This document shows positions 1-9,400 of a stretch of DNA of 64,000 nt, in pieces. How positions within the stretch are numbered: the first letter of the stretch is position 1; each line of letters begins with the position of its first letter. The DNA is from Endomychus coccineus (Eukaryota; Arthropoda; Insecta; Coleoptera; Endomychidae). The position numbers and the translations under genes were made by a program. The notes beneath the pieces are model-generated. The model searched no databases. It worked only from the letters and a program-made list of their open reading frames with translations, and had not been told where the DNA came from. The stretch lies in NCBI GenBank assembly GCA_958510875.1, contig OY294068.1, positions 194,270,315-194,334,314 on the forward strand, in the 5' to 3' direction.

Positions 1-427
1 CACTTCTCTTTTGATATTCATTATTATTGTACTTTTCCACAATACTGTACTTTAAATGGTGTAGTTAGAGGAATATAAAATCTTTGTATAGAATTAATAA
101 ACCTCATTGATGTAACACAATATTATTGAATACACAATATTATACAATAACCAATGGAATGTAATAGAGATGAAGCCACATGTGACTTGAACACGAGCAA
201 ACAAAAGAATGCCCAGACAATTATTGCTTCTCGGACGTGAATCAAATTGAACGAGTATAGGCCAACTTCATATTGAATTAAGTTAGACTTCAATAGTGTG
301 CTTTTATTATATTATATGAGTATCTGCTTATGACCTTATTAACCTCCAACTTATGCTGCTTTAGCTATTAATAAAAATCTGATTTAATATTTACCAGTCT
401 TCAACCAATAGGGCAAGGTTATGTCCC
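1..427. other. AT-rich intron sequence, nothing recognised
   Basis: Lies in the eyg/toe intron downstream of exon 3 on the minus strand. It may include the 3' tail of the adjacent Penelope remnant, but I see no clear motif. The next eyg exon, which should finish the RED domain, is not here. Confidence 0.5.
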
Positions 428-852
428 CTAGAATTGAAACGAAGAATGTTCCGCAAATGCAGATCTACTGGTATCATGAAGCTTTGTACAGCGCTCATGT
501 TCTTTCACATGGGTAGCTACTGTACGACCTGTTTCACCAATGTGGACTTTATCGCAACTATATGGAATGCTGCAAGCACCTTCTTGAGGGGGAGGAGGAA
601 GGGGATCTTCTATAGGTTTTGGAAATGTGGAAAAACGAGTAGAAATATCATGCTTCTTAAGGATGTTGGAAATTCGATCTGTCATATTTTCAATATATGT
701 GTGAGTGGGTTTTCGATACACAGAATGTCCCAAAGTACCGGCAGTCTGTCGACTAACTGATACGTCTAAGCACGGGACTGAACCTTTCGATTCAACTACC
801 ATGGTGAATATTGGGATGTAATGAATTTAAATGATTGAGGAAAGCATCAAGA
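428..852 (-). mobile_element. Penelope-like retroelement remnant (RT end plus GIY-YIG)
   Basis: Minus-strand frame. Codons above 802 read FLNHLNSLHPNI, followed by PCLDVSV and GTLGHSVYRKPTHT, which are the usual end of a Penelope-type reverse transcriptase. The frame then jumps to a KHDISTRF linker and to KVHIGETGRTV with a following KEHERC, the GIY-YIG endonuclease of the same family. Roughly 100 residues between the two parts appear to be deleted, because the segment after KPTHT runs straight into the linker. The frame ends early at 428, short of the usual C-terminus. The catalytic YVDD part of the RT is absent, so this is a dead 5'-truncated copy. Its upstream edge lies about 40 bp from the eyg exon 3 splice donor. 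The family call is firm; the exact edges are not. Confidence 0.8.
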
Positions 853-890
853 TTTCATTAACTTATTGACAGATTGAAAGAGTAACCTAC

Positions 891-1031
891 CTTCTGATAT
901 AAGCCTTTCTCTGATTTCCCATGCGAAAATCGTAGGATTTTCTCGTTTATACTGTTCTATTTTGGATACTACTGCAGGTGTCGCCACTTTCGGTTTGCTC
1001 CCTCCTATCAATCCTGGAGGTCTCAAGGTAC
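891..1031 (-). CDS. eyg: eyegone/toe-type Pax protein, exon 3 (RED part of paired domain)
   Basis: Internal exon of 141 nt on the minus strand. The acceptor is TTTTCAG at 1032-1038 after a pyrimidine-rich tract; the donor is GAAG|GTAGGT at 890/891. The exon starts at codon position 2 and ends in phase 1. It encodes [17 protein letters not shown], then [18 protein letters not shown] and EIRERLISE. This is the linker and first helices of the C-terminal (RED) half of a paired domain. The GLIGGSKPK and [16 protein letters not shown] forms match insect Eyegone/Twin-of-eyegone better than Ey/Toy, Paired or Pax2. Eyg proteins are nuclear transcription factors that bind DNA through RED and a homeodomain and lack the N-terminal PAI half; no PAI sequence precedes this exon. 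The codons completing RED (an SVSSINRILR-like stretch) should be in the next exon, left of the window. I cannot separate eyg from toe. Confidence 0.93.
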
Positions 1032-2015
1032 CTGAAAACAAAGAACAGACATAGTAAAATAATCTTCAGATGGATGTTACATATTCTTCAAATGTTTTTC
1101 AGCATTGCTTCTCAGAAAATTGTGATTAATTATTTCAAATACACTGGAGAAGTTCAGCATCTGCATCACAATTAATAAGATTATTTAATAATTATCCAGT
1201 CAGCCATCCATTTATCGATAATAAATGAATAATGCATTAACGATTTGTTGCTACCAGGTACTAATTGTTTTGCAAGATCAAGTACAGACGGGCATTTAAG
1301 ATAACATCTACCTTTTCGAGAAATAATATGATTTCGAAGTAAATATAAATATTTAGATAATTGGCCGAGATACTGTACCGTTAATAACATAATGCGACTT
1401 AGCTCTCTCTCGGCTCAGTGTGTGTGGAAAATGTCCGGAGGAAATAAATAACGAATGCTAAAGGATTACGAAAGAATAATAATAATAATTGCAGTTGCAT
1501 GATGCTTCCAAGTAGCGCGGTGAAGCTTCGGGGCCTGAAGCGACACCAGCGCCAACGCATGCGATGCGGCTCTCACGCGAACCGCACCAGGGTGCTCACA
1601 GATCACACACACACCAAGCAAATCTTTTAATGTCCTCCAATTTATATTCATGTGATTGTGTTTCTTGAATTTTTAGCAATTATGGTCGTCGCATAATTAT
1701 TTTAAAATACTTCCCCGGGCTTTTCCGAGCGTGACGACCGGTCGACTCTTTCCGAAAATGTCGAAAATGTTACCTCTTTTGAACCGTTAGAATTCCGTTG
1801 ATGTCTTGTCCCATTACAGACCAATCTCGATATCCGTCGAAGCTATATGACTCTTTGGATTTCGCAATGATTCTTTAAATATAAATATTAAAACAAATAA
1901 TCGTTGGAATATAAAGTAGATAAGTAATTTAATTCACTTAGATTCTATTACACTAAAAGAGTTCACAATTGTGAATCATCGAAGTATACTAAATTATAAA
2001 TCAAAATGTTCCTGA
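1032..2015. promoter_or_regulatory. eyg intron with a GC-rich island at about 1490-1640
   Basis: Intron next to exon 3. Most of it is AT-rich and featureless. About 150 bp around 1490-1640 is clearly richer in G+C and CpG than its surroundings and shows no mobile-element coding signature. Enhancer or alternative first exon are both possible. An open frame exists on the minus strand (1466-1651), but I do not recognise its product. Regulatory function is inferred from composition and position only. Confidence 0.25.
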
Positions 2016-2019
2016 AAAA

Positions 2020-2125
2020 TGTTGGCATCCGAATGGATTCCGCGTCACAATGGCTCAACTTGATGCCGATGTTTCGCCAGCCATTACAGGTGGCATCTTC
2101 AGGGCTGGCTTGAGGCTTGAACTGA
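2020..2125 (-). mobile_element. Possible Penelope-type 3' tail with hammerhead-like core
   Basis: On the minus strand this reads CTGAAGATGCCACC, about 6 bp, then GGCTGGCGAAACATCGGCAT. Similar wording recurs in tails of Penelope-like elements. CTGAAGA and GAAAC resemble the two conserved boxes of a hammerhead ribozyme, but the stems do not close well by eye. Assignment is tentative. Confidence 0.3.
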
Positions 2126-2134
2126 AAAGTTTAA

Positions 2135-3030
2135 TTTAAAGAAGCAACGGTGTAGTTAATGTGGAACGTTCCGTGCAAACTTTTGCAAGAAAAATACTAT
2201 AATGACTATAATATTATGATTGACCCGTTTAACAGTATAGTATTTAAACCAGCACGAGATGCCCGCGATGCAATCAGGAAGAAACTACAAGCAGATCCAT
2301 GTAAACGTAAGCCCAGTTCAGTTTCGTTAAATTTGTCCGAAGTTAACAAAATAATATTGCTATGGGATGAAAATACTCCTGAAGGTCTTATGCGTAAATT
2401 TTACCATATTGCTGCTGTAGAATTAGCGTGGCGAGGAGGAGAGGCAGTTGATTTTTTTCAAATCGAGAAATAACGATGACTTCAACAAATCGCATTGAAT
2501 ACAATCCGGTGTTCAGTAAAACGTGCCAAGGTGGTTCTAAAAGCTGTACAAGTAGTAAATGGTTGGTTTCCAATAGTGAAAGACATAACTGCCCTGTACG
2601 TCTTTTTCATAAGCTGATATCAAAACGAGGCGACAATATTACCTCACCACCACTGTTCTTAAAACCAAATCGGCACTGACAAATGGTACGATAATGTACC
2701 TGTTGGAAGAAATACAATAAATGAATGGACTAAATCTGCTGCTGAGGCGATTGGCTTGAATGTAAAGGACAAAAAGAAACAAATCACTCTAATAGATCAA
2801 CTGCTGTTAGCTAATTGGCAAAAAGTGGTGTAGAAGAGCAACAATTGCTGAAAGGTCATAGCAATCGAAATTCTATAAAACCATACTTAAATCTCGATCA
2901 AGAACACCACAACAAGATCATAAATATTATGCGTGGTAATAGATCTTCTATAGTAGAGAACAGGAACGAATCTAATGTTAAGTTAAATATTAATAATTGT
3001 ACTTTCACTAACTGTACTTTTAATAAATAA
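2135..3030 (+). pseudogene. Decayed Crypton-type tyrosine recombinase
   Basis: Three open segments form one broken protein. Residues from 2159-2473 include DPFNSIVFKPARDARDAI and ENTPEGLMRKFYHIAAVELAWRGGEA, the first part of the catalytic fold, where WRGGE holds the first catalytic arginine. Codons 2476-2679 continue with NCPVRLFHKLISKRG and PPLFLKPN. After a stop and frame change come WYDNVPVGRNTINEWTKSAA and then GVEEQQLLKGHSNRNSIKPY with YLNLDQEHHNKI, the C-terminal recombinase motif (H, then tyrosine in KPYLNLD). The end, NINNCTFTNCTFNK, is an N/C/T-rich tail seen in insect Crypton-like proteins. The NH-x-x-R helix between WTKSAA and GVEEQ is garbled, and there are frameshifts and stops, so it is inactive. 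Cryptons are DNA transposons using a tyrosine recombinase. DUF3504-type host proteins are the other relatives. Confidence 0.75.
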
Positions 3031-3084
3031 ACAAATGTTTCGTTGTGTTGGGTTATACATTTTTTTGTACAAAATTTTCCGCCG

Positions 3085-3247
3085 AATATCCCTCGGACAT
3101 TGACAAATGCGTCATAATTTTATGACAATTTTCTCAAGCTCGTTGCTTGGTAACAGTCCTCAGCCTTCGACTTCGGGCTGTTACCAAAGAACAAGCTTTC
3201 GATTGTCATAAAATTATCTCGTCTATTATCAATGTCCTAGGGATATT
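3085..3247. repeat. 163-bp imperfect palindrome
   Basis: The ends AATATCCCTCGGACATTGA and TCAATGTCCTAGGGATATT are inverted copies. Inside them the TTTTATGACAA / TTGTCATAAAA pair and the TTGGTAACAG / CTGTTACCAA pair also fold back. The centre is CAGCCTTCGACTTCGGGCTG, itself a hairpin. It lies 55 bp after the Crypton stop. Either a MITE or a structured transposon end. Confidence 0.7.
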
Positions 3248-3249
3248 AC

Positions 3250-4495
3250 TACTGATAACTAGCTTGATCGATAACGATGGTGGAAAGTTCATCTTAATTC
3301 ACTATTATTACCTCCTTATGTCTATTTTTCGCTTTCGAATATGGCGGGTATTTCTGCGGGTTGAAATTTATGATTGTGATATCTATGTACCAGCTCTTAA
3401 TTGTTCCCGTACTTTTGTAGGCTGAGTATAATAATGTAATGACAGGTTTTCAGAAATTGTTTTGTCCGCTACTGTTTCCTAAATCACGTGATTTGCATTC
3501 TAATGATCGCAAAACGTATGCCTCTTGATTAACAATTTTCTCGATGAATGTAACGTTTTCCCCGAAATAAAAAGTTCATTCCGTGTAGGTACGCCAGCGC
3601 GCTTTAATCGACTCGAGATTATTTGAAAGAGTCATAAAAGAGCAAAGCCGATTTTCAATCTTTCATAGGTCGGATGCCTGCACGATCCGCAAAACAAATC
3701 AGAGTGGGCTTCGAGACCTATCAGTGCTCTTTCGTTGGGACTAAATACAATATAATACTTGTTCGCATAGTATGGCCATAAACGATTTTATATCACTTTA
3801 ATGACGCAAGTTTTTTCAACCCGAAATTTATAAGATCGTTTACTGTGTCATGAATTTATAAACAGCACGCGGATCCTTGCAAAGTGATGTTTGTTTCGGT
3901 AAATGTACGTATCCTTCGTCCACTTAACTTACTGCAGATGTCGCTTTACTATTCGATGTCCTTGCTTTCGAATGCAGGTCAACGCTAACAACCGGAGCAG
4001 ATGAGTGTTTCGCTTTTTTTGCAAAACTCTTGGATATAGAAGTATTCTCTTAAGTAAAGCTCGAACTTATAGGCAACAATAATTGAAGAAAAATGCAAAG
4101 ATTTTTTTGAAAAAGGCAGAAATCTTAACATATAGGCAAAATGCCTTTAACACCGTAATTAATTAATTATTAATAATAAGTTATTATTTATTATCCAAAG
4201 TGAATTAACTTAACATTAACTTAACACAGAATCAATCTGTACATTGAAAATGAACGCTCTACCTCGGCAGATGTAATTGGAGCATATTTAAGAGCGAATA
4301 ATAAATCTGGCTCAATTTGCAATTTTTTGGAACACGTGCTATTGAAAACTTTAGCAACATCATATAAAAACATATTTCATTTTTTTATAAATTAATTAAC
4401 CACGTGTTGATTTAATTTTTGACTCTCTATTACTGGCTCACATAAATTAACCTTTTTCTAATAAGGTGATTGTGCTAACTATTAATTTATAATTG
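3250..4495. other. Intron sequence, no feature recognised
   Basis: AT-rich with no convincing coding frame or repeat pair. The part above about 4400 may belong to the 3' end of the neighbouring hAT remnant. Confidence 0.4.
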
Positions 4496-4499
4496 CAAT

Positions 4500-5160
4500 T
4501 GATATATGCAAGTTGCTGTTCCAATTTCGGATTTTTTAATATCTTTTTTTGCTTCTCGAATTGCTTCGGAAACATCTTCATCAAATTGTGATATTGTAGT
4601 GTTCAAAGTAAAAGAACTGCTTCGAGCCACGTTTCCCATCTTGTAGTCACTGGTTTAGATGGTAAAAGGACACGGGGGGAAGTCTTTCTTTACATACCTG
4701 TACCCTCAACGGAATCTTCAAGAAAAATTTTTTCGTACAATTTATGAAATCATTCACCAACGGAAACAGATTTATTATTTCTTCTGCAATTCGATTTAGC
4801 CTGTGGGCGACACAAGCGCAATGAAGTTGGGATAAAAAAATCTTTGAATTAACAGCAGCTTTTAACATATATGTCGCAGCATCTGAAAGCATTAGAGCTA
4901 TTTCATTGACTGGTACAGCATTGGGTAAGAAAAGCGCTGTTAGGCTATCTTGTATAAATCCACTTATAGTTGAATTGTGTTACCTTAACGGCAACAAAAT
5001 AAGGTTTGCTTGAGAAGTTTTCGTTCAAAATTCCAATCATGAGATTATGTATCTGCCGCCTACATCTGTCGTTTCATCCATGACAATATACAAGAAATTG
5101 CCCTCTAACTCCCGTTTAATTTTCGAAATACGTTCGACATAAAATTTTTAAAAAGCACAA
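4500..5160 (-). pseudogene. hAT-superfamily transposase remnant
   Basis: Read on the minus strand from 5160 downwards: YVERISKIKRELEGNFLY, then VMDETTDVGGRYI (first catalytic Asp region), NLMIGILNENFSSKPYFVAV, then after a break LSDAATYMLKAA, LHCACVAHRLNRIAEEI and FLKIPLRVQVCKE. Below 4650 it continues LPSKPVTTRWETWLEAVLL. This order matches the insect hAT family with DETTD, LSDAA, CVAH and TRW motifs. Frames change at least three times and the C-terminal dimerisation segment is not visible. hAT enzymes are DDE transposases with 8-bp target duplications; no terminal repeats were found here. Confidence 0.75.
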
Positions 5161-5164
5161 AGAG

Positions 5165-5959
5165 GCGGAATTTACGAAAAATGGCAAAATTAGGAAAAAA
5201 AAAACCTATAATAGCCAAAGAAAGCAATTTGCCTAAAATCCGAGCTTTACTCATAAGGTAATAACTACTTTACACCCAAAATTATCCACCAAAGCTAGCT
5301 AGAAAAACAACATTTCACCTAAAGGACAAATTGGACATTTCCATTTCATTATTGCAGTTATGATAACTTATCAAGAGTCAAAGATCCATTAATGAATTAA
5401 AATATAGATACGGAAGCGTGATGGCATTCCAGGCTGGACATTTTCTACCAATTAATATACACTTGCTTGGTAGTTACCCTGAAATTTCATTATAAATAAC
5501 AATTTTTTGTTAATGGAAATCGTTACGAAATAAATTCCTTTCCGAATAATTAGTATTTTTGTGCGACTTTATGCGCTATATTTTTGAGAATCAAATGAAT
5601 TGGTTGATTGATATTAGTCGAGGAAATTAACCACAAAATTAGGCCAAACGTGGATTTTTTTAACGAATAAACGGATTTTGATGTAATTGGTCTCATTCGA
5701 TTCTGAACGTAATTGTAAATTCACATGAGCTCATTCATTTGTACAGAAATTTTGAGAATATTCATTTAATTTTGTTTAATTGGTCGATAATTTGTGATAA
5801 TCATTGCAATATGACACATATCGACCAGCACCCAATTGACAATTCAGCCTATATTATTCTTTGAATCATCCAGAGTAACAACTATAGAAAAGTAATCCAG
5901 GTCCAGACAACCAATCAACATTTCTCAGTTGTCTTAATCACCGAAAGAACCACCCCGTG
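5165..5959. other. AT-rich intron flank of the BEL element
   Basis: No coding frame or repeat recognised. Some of 5165-5290 may be the degenerate N-terminal part of the hAT remnant. Confidence 0.4.
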
Positions 5960-5964
5960 GTGAC

Positions 5965-6314
5965 TGTTTCGTTTTCACCATAAATCGATCGAGTGGACTG
6001 TATTTTCATGGGTCTTTTCTGGATTAATTAAAACTGTTTTCAAACAATAACATTTATTTAAATAGATAATTTTGGACTCTTTCAAGAGGTTTTAAAAACT
6101 GTACTAGCAGGCTGCTACATCTTTTCTTAACTACACATTTTCTACCTGGTTCCTCGACAAGAGGGTAAATCCGGGTTGAGAGTGGTAATAATGGAGGGGC
6201 ATGAGCCATAACTTATAACTAACTTAAACAAGAATAGGAAATATCACTTACTTTAAATTATACATACTTAATAATAAACAAATACAATGAACTAATTAAC
6301 AATATTTAAAACCA
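5965..6314 (-). repeat. BEL/Pao 3' LTR (350 bp)
   Basis: Starts TGGTTTTAAATATTG on the minus strand at 6314 and ends CA at 5965, next to GTGAC. AATAAA-type signals are present on the minus strand near 6045-6060. The first 54 bp are shared with 11760-11813. Confidence 0.88.
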
Positions 6315-6468
6315 TACCGGCCACCTTGGCAGACCTCAGGTCTTCAACAACCAGTACCATCAGATAGAAATATAAAATATAAAACATGGAAAAATTAACT
6401 TAACTATTTGAATTAGAAATCTTTAAAACTATTGAGAGTTCATCTATTAACAAAAAATGTTTGTTTTC

Positions 6469-9400
6469 TCAGGTAATACGGAGTGGACACACCTTTACAA
6501 CCGGCCGTTTATAAACACCTTTATTGGTCTTAACACTCACAACACGAGTTTTTCCATCACTTCCGGGGTGTAGTTTTATAATCCTTCCCAATACCCATTG
6601 GGATGGTGGTAAATTGTCCACCTTAACAATAACCATTGCACCAATTGATATAACATCAGTATCTGCATTCCATTTCTTACGCTGTTGTAATGAAGTCAGG
6701 TAATCACGTGACCAACGTTTCCAGAAACTTTGTTGCAATTGTTGAAGAAGTTGGTATCGAGATAACTTATTAATTGTTATATGATGAACATCTGGATCTG
6801 GTGGTAATGTCAGTAATTTGCCAATTAGAAAGTGAGAGGGGGTTAGCGGATTTAGATCATTGGGGTCGGCGGAAAGAGGAGAAAGGGGTCTAGAATTAAG
6901 TATGCCTTCAATCTGCGTCAACACAGTAATAAACTCCTCATATGTTAAGATTGTTTCGCCGATTACTTTGTATAAATGCCGCTTTAGACTTTTCACATTG
7001 GCTTCCCAAATACCTCCAAAATGCGGTGAATTTGGAGGAATAAAATGCCATTTAGATCTATTTTGATCAGTATAATCACATATTAGATCATTGTTTGATT
7101 TCAGAAATGAATACATATCATTCAAACTATTATTCGCACCTACAAAATTTGTGGCGTTATCCGAATACAAGTCGCTTGGAAATCCTCTTCTTGATGAGAA
7201 CCTTCTCAAGCATGCTATAAATGCATCGGTTGACAAATCAGAAATTAACTCAATATGTATAGCCTTAGTGCTTAAACAAACAAATAAACAAATGTAAGCT
7301 TTAGTTACTTTATAACCTCTGATCTTGCGGTCCTTTACGGAAAAGGGTCCTGCATAATCAAGACCTGTACATTGAAAGGGTATTAAATTAGCAACACGAT
7401 TATGTGGCAAATCAGCCATGGTCACAGACATTGGTTTAGGATTGAACCTAAAACATGTTAAACATTTTCTAACAGTTTCTTTAGCCAAATAAATTCCTTT
7501 TAAAGGCCAATAATTTTGACGGACACTATTTAGCAATAATTGTGGACTAGCATGGAGTAGTCTAATATGCTCAGATTGAAATATTAATTTAATTAACATA
7601 TGTTTTGAATCTAGAATTATAGGATGTTTAGAATTATACTGTAAATCGGAATGTTTGAGTCTACCACCGACTCTTATTATTCCATAATTATCAATGAAAG
7701 CAGCTAAACCATTAAACTTATTTTTGATCGCTTTGACATTTCCTGTTGTGAAATAATTGAATTCTTTACTAAAACTTTGCATCTGAGCCATTTTAATCAA
7801 ACATTTAAGGGCATCATCTAATTCGATTAACGTTAATCTACCATTAACGCGATTGGTACCACGTATTTTCGAATTACTATTGTTATGGAATCTTTTACAA
7901 TAAGCAATAACTCTTTGTAATCGAGTTAAATTAGAAAATTTATCAAATATTTGCCAGTTTTGACTTATTGTATGTAAAACTATCTCGCAATTAGTTTTTT
8001 TTAATTCTGGCAAATCTCTTTTTATAGTAGGAGTAAACTTGAAATTAAAACTAGAGACATTGAAATCGTAAAGCCATGATGGACCGGACCACCATAGTTC
8101 ATTTTTCATCAATTCAGTTGGGTAGTTACCTCGTGAAACAATATCCGCAGGATTCTGTTTAGTTTCAACATACTGCCAACTGTAATTTGCTGTTAATTCT
8201 TGAATTTCCGTCACACGTGTACATACGAAAGTTTGCAATTTATACGTTTCTGTATGAATCCAATGAAGGACAATCAATGAATCTGTCCATAGATAACAAT
8301 CGAATTCATACATTACGCATTCCGATAAGGCTTTCATTAATCGGGATAGCATCAATGCAGCTAACAATTCTAAACGCGGCATAGTCAACGATTTCAATGG
8401 AGCTACTTTTGACTTTGAACAAAGTAAAGATACTTTTATCTCATTATTTTCATTGATTGATCTCATATAAACTACTGCTCCATAAGACCGTTGGCTAGCA
8501 TCTGAAAAACCAAATAATTGAACTTTTGCTGGTTTTTCGATCATGACAAATCTAGGAATATTTAAGGTATTTAAAATTATCAATTCCTTGTAAAATAAAT
8601 GCCATTTCCTAATTAAATTATCGGGAAGTTCATCATCCCAATCAAGTTTTAACGACCATAATCTTTGAATTAACCTTTTAGCAATTATTATACAAGGTGA
8701 TAATAAACCTAACGGATCATATAACTTCGAAATTTGTGACAATATACTTCGTTTTGAGCATTTTTCTGAAATCTGTTCATCATCAGTGAATTTAAATGAT
8801 AAGTGATCGTTTGTACAACACCATTGTATACCTAAACATTTTGTATCTTTGTCACATATTTTAAGAGTTTCTGTGGTTTTATTAATTGATTGAAAATTGT
8901 TTAAAATGTGTGCACTATTAGACCGCCATTTATTTAAAACAAAACATCCCGTACCCAAAATATAAGAAATCTGATTACAAATTTCAATTGCATCCCTTTC
9001 ATCTGAAAATCCAGCTATAAAATCATCTACATAGAAATTCTCTAATATCATTTGACTTGCAACAGGAAATTCATCTCTAAATTCATCGGCAAGTTGGTGT
9101 AAACACCTCATTGCTAGGTAAGGTGCACTCGCGGTGCCATAGGTAACCGTATTTAGTTCGAATACTTTAATGTTTTCCGACTTATCAAATCTCCAAACAA
9201 TTCTCTGAAGACACCTGTCCTCACGATCAATTAAGACTTGACGGTACATTTTCGTTATGTCCGATGAAACTACGTACGGAAATTGTCTAAATTTGATCAA
9301 TATATTAAATAAACTACTCAAAATTTGGGGACCTACATATTGAATGTCATTTAATGAAACTCCATTTGATGTCGGAGCTGAACCGTTGAATACAACTCTA

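Noticed and set aside
847..1041. Reading exon 3 through to 847 as coding
   Set aside because: Past GAAG|GTAGGT the frame loses Pax similarity and stops; the donor is good.
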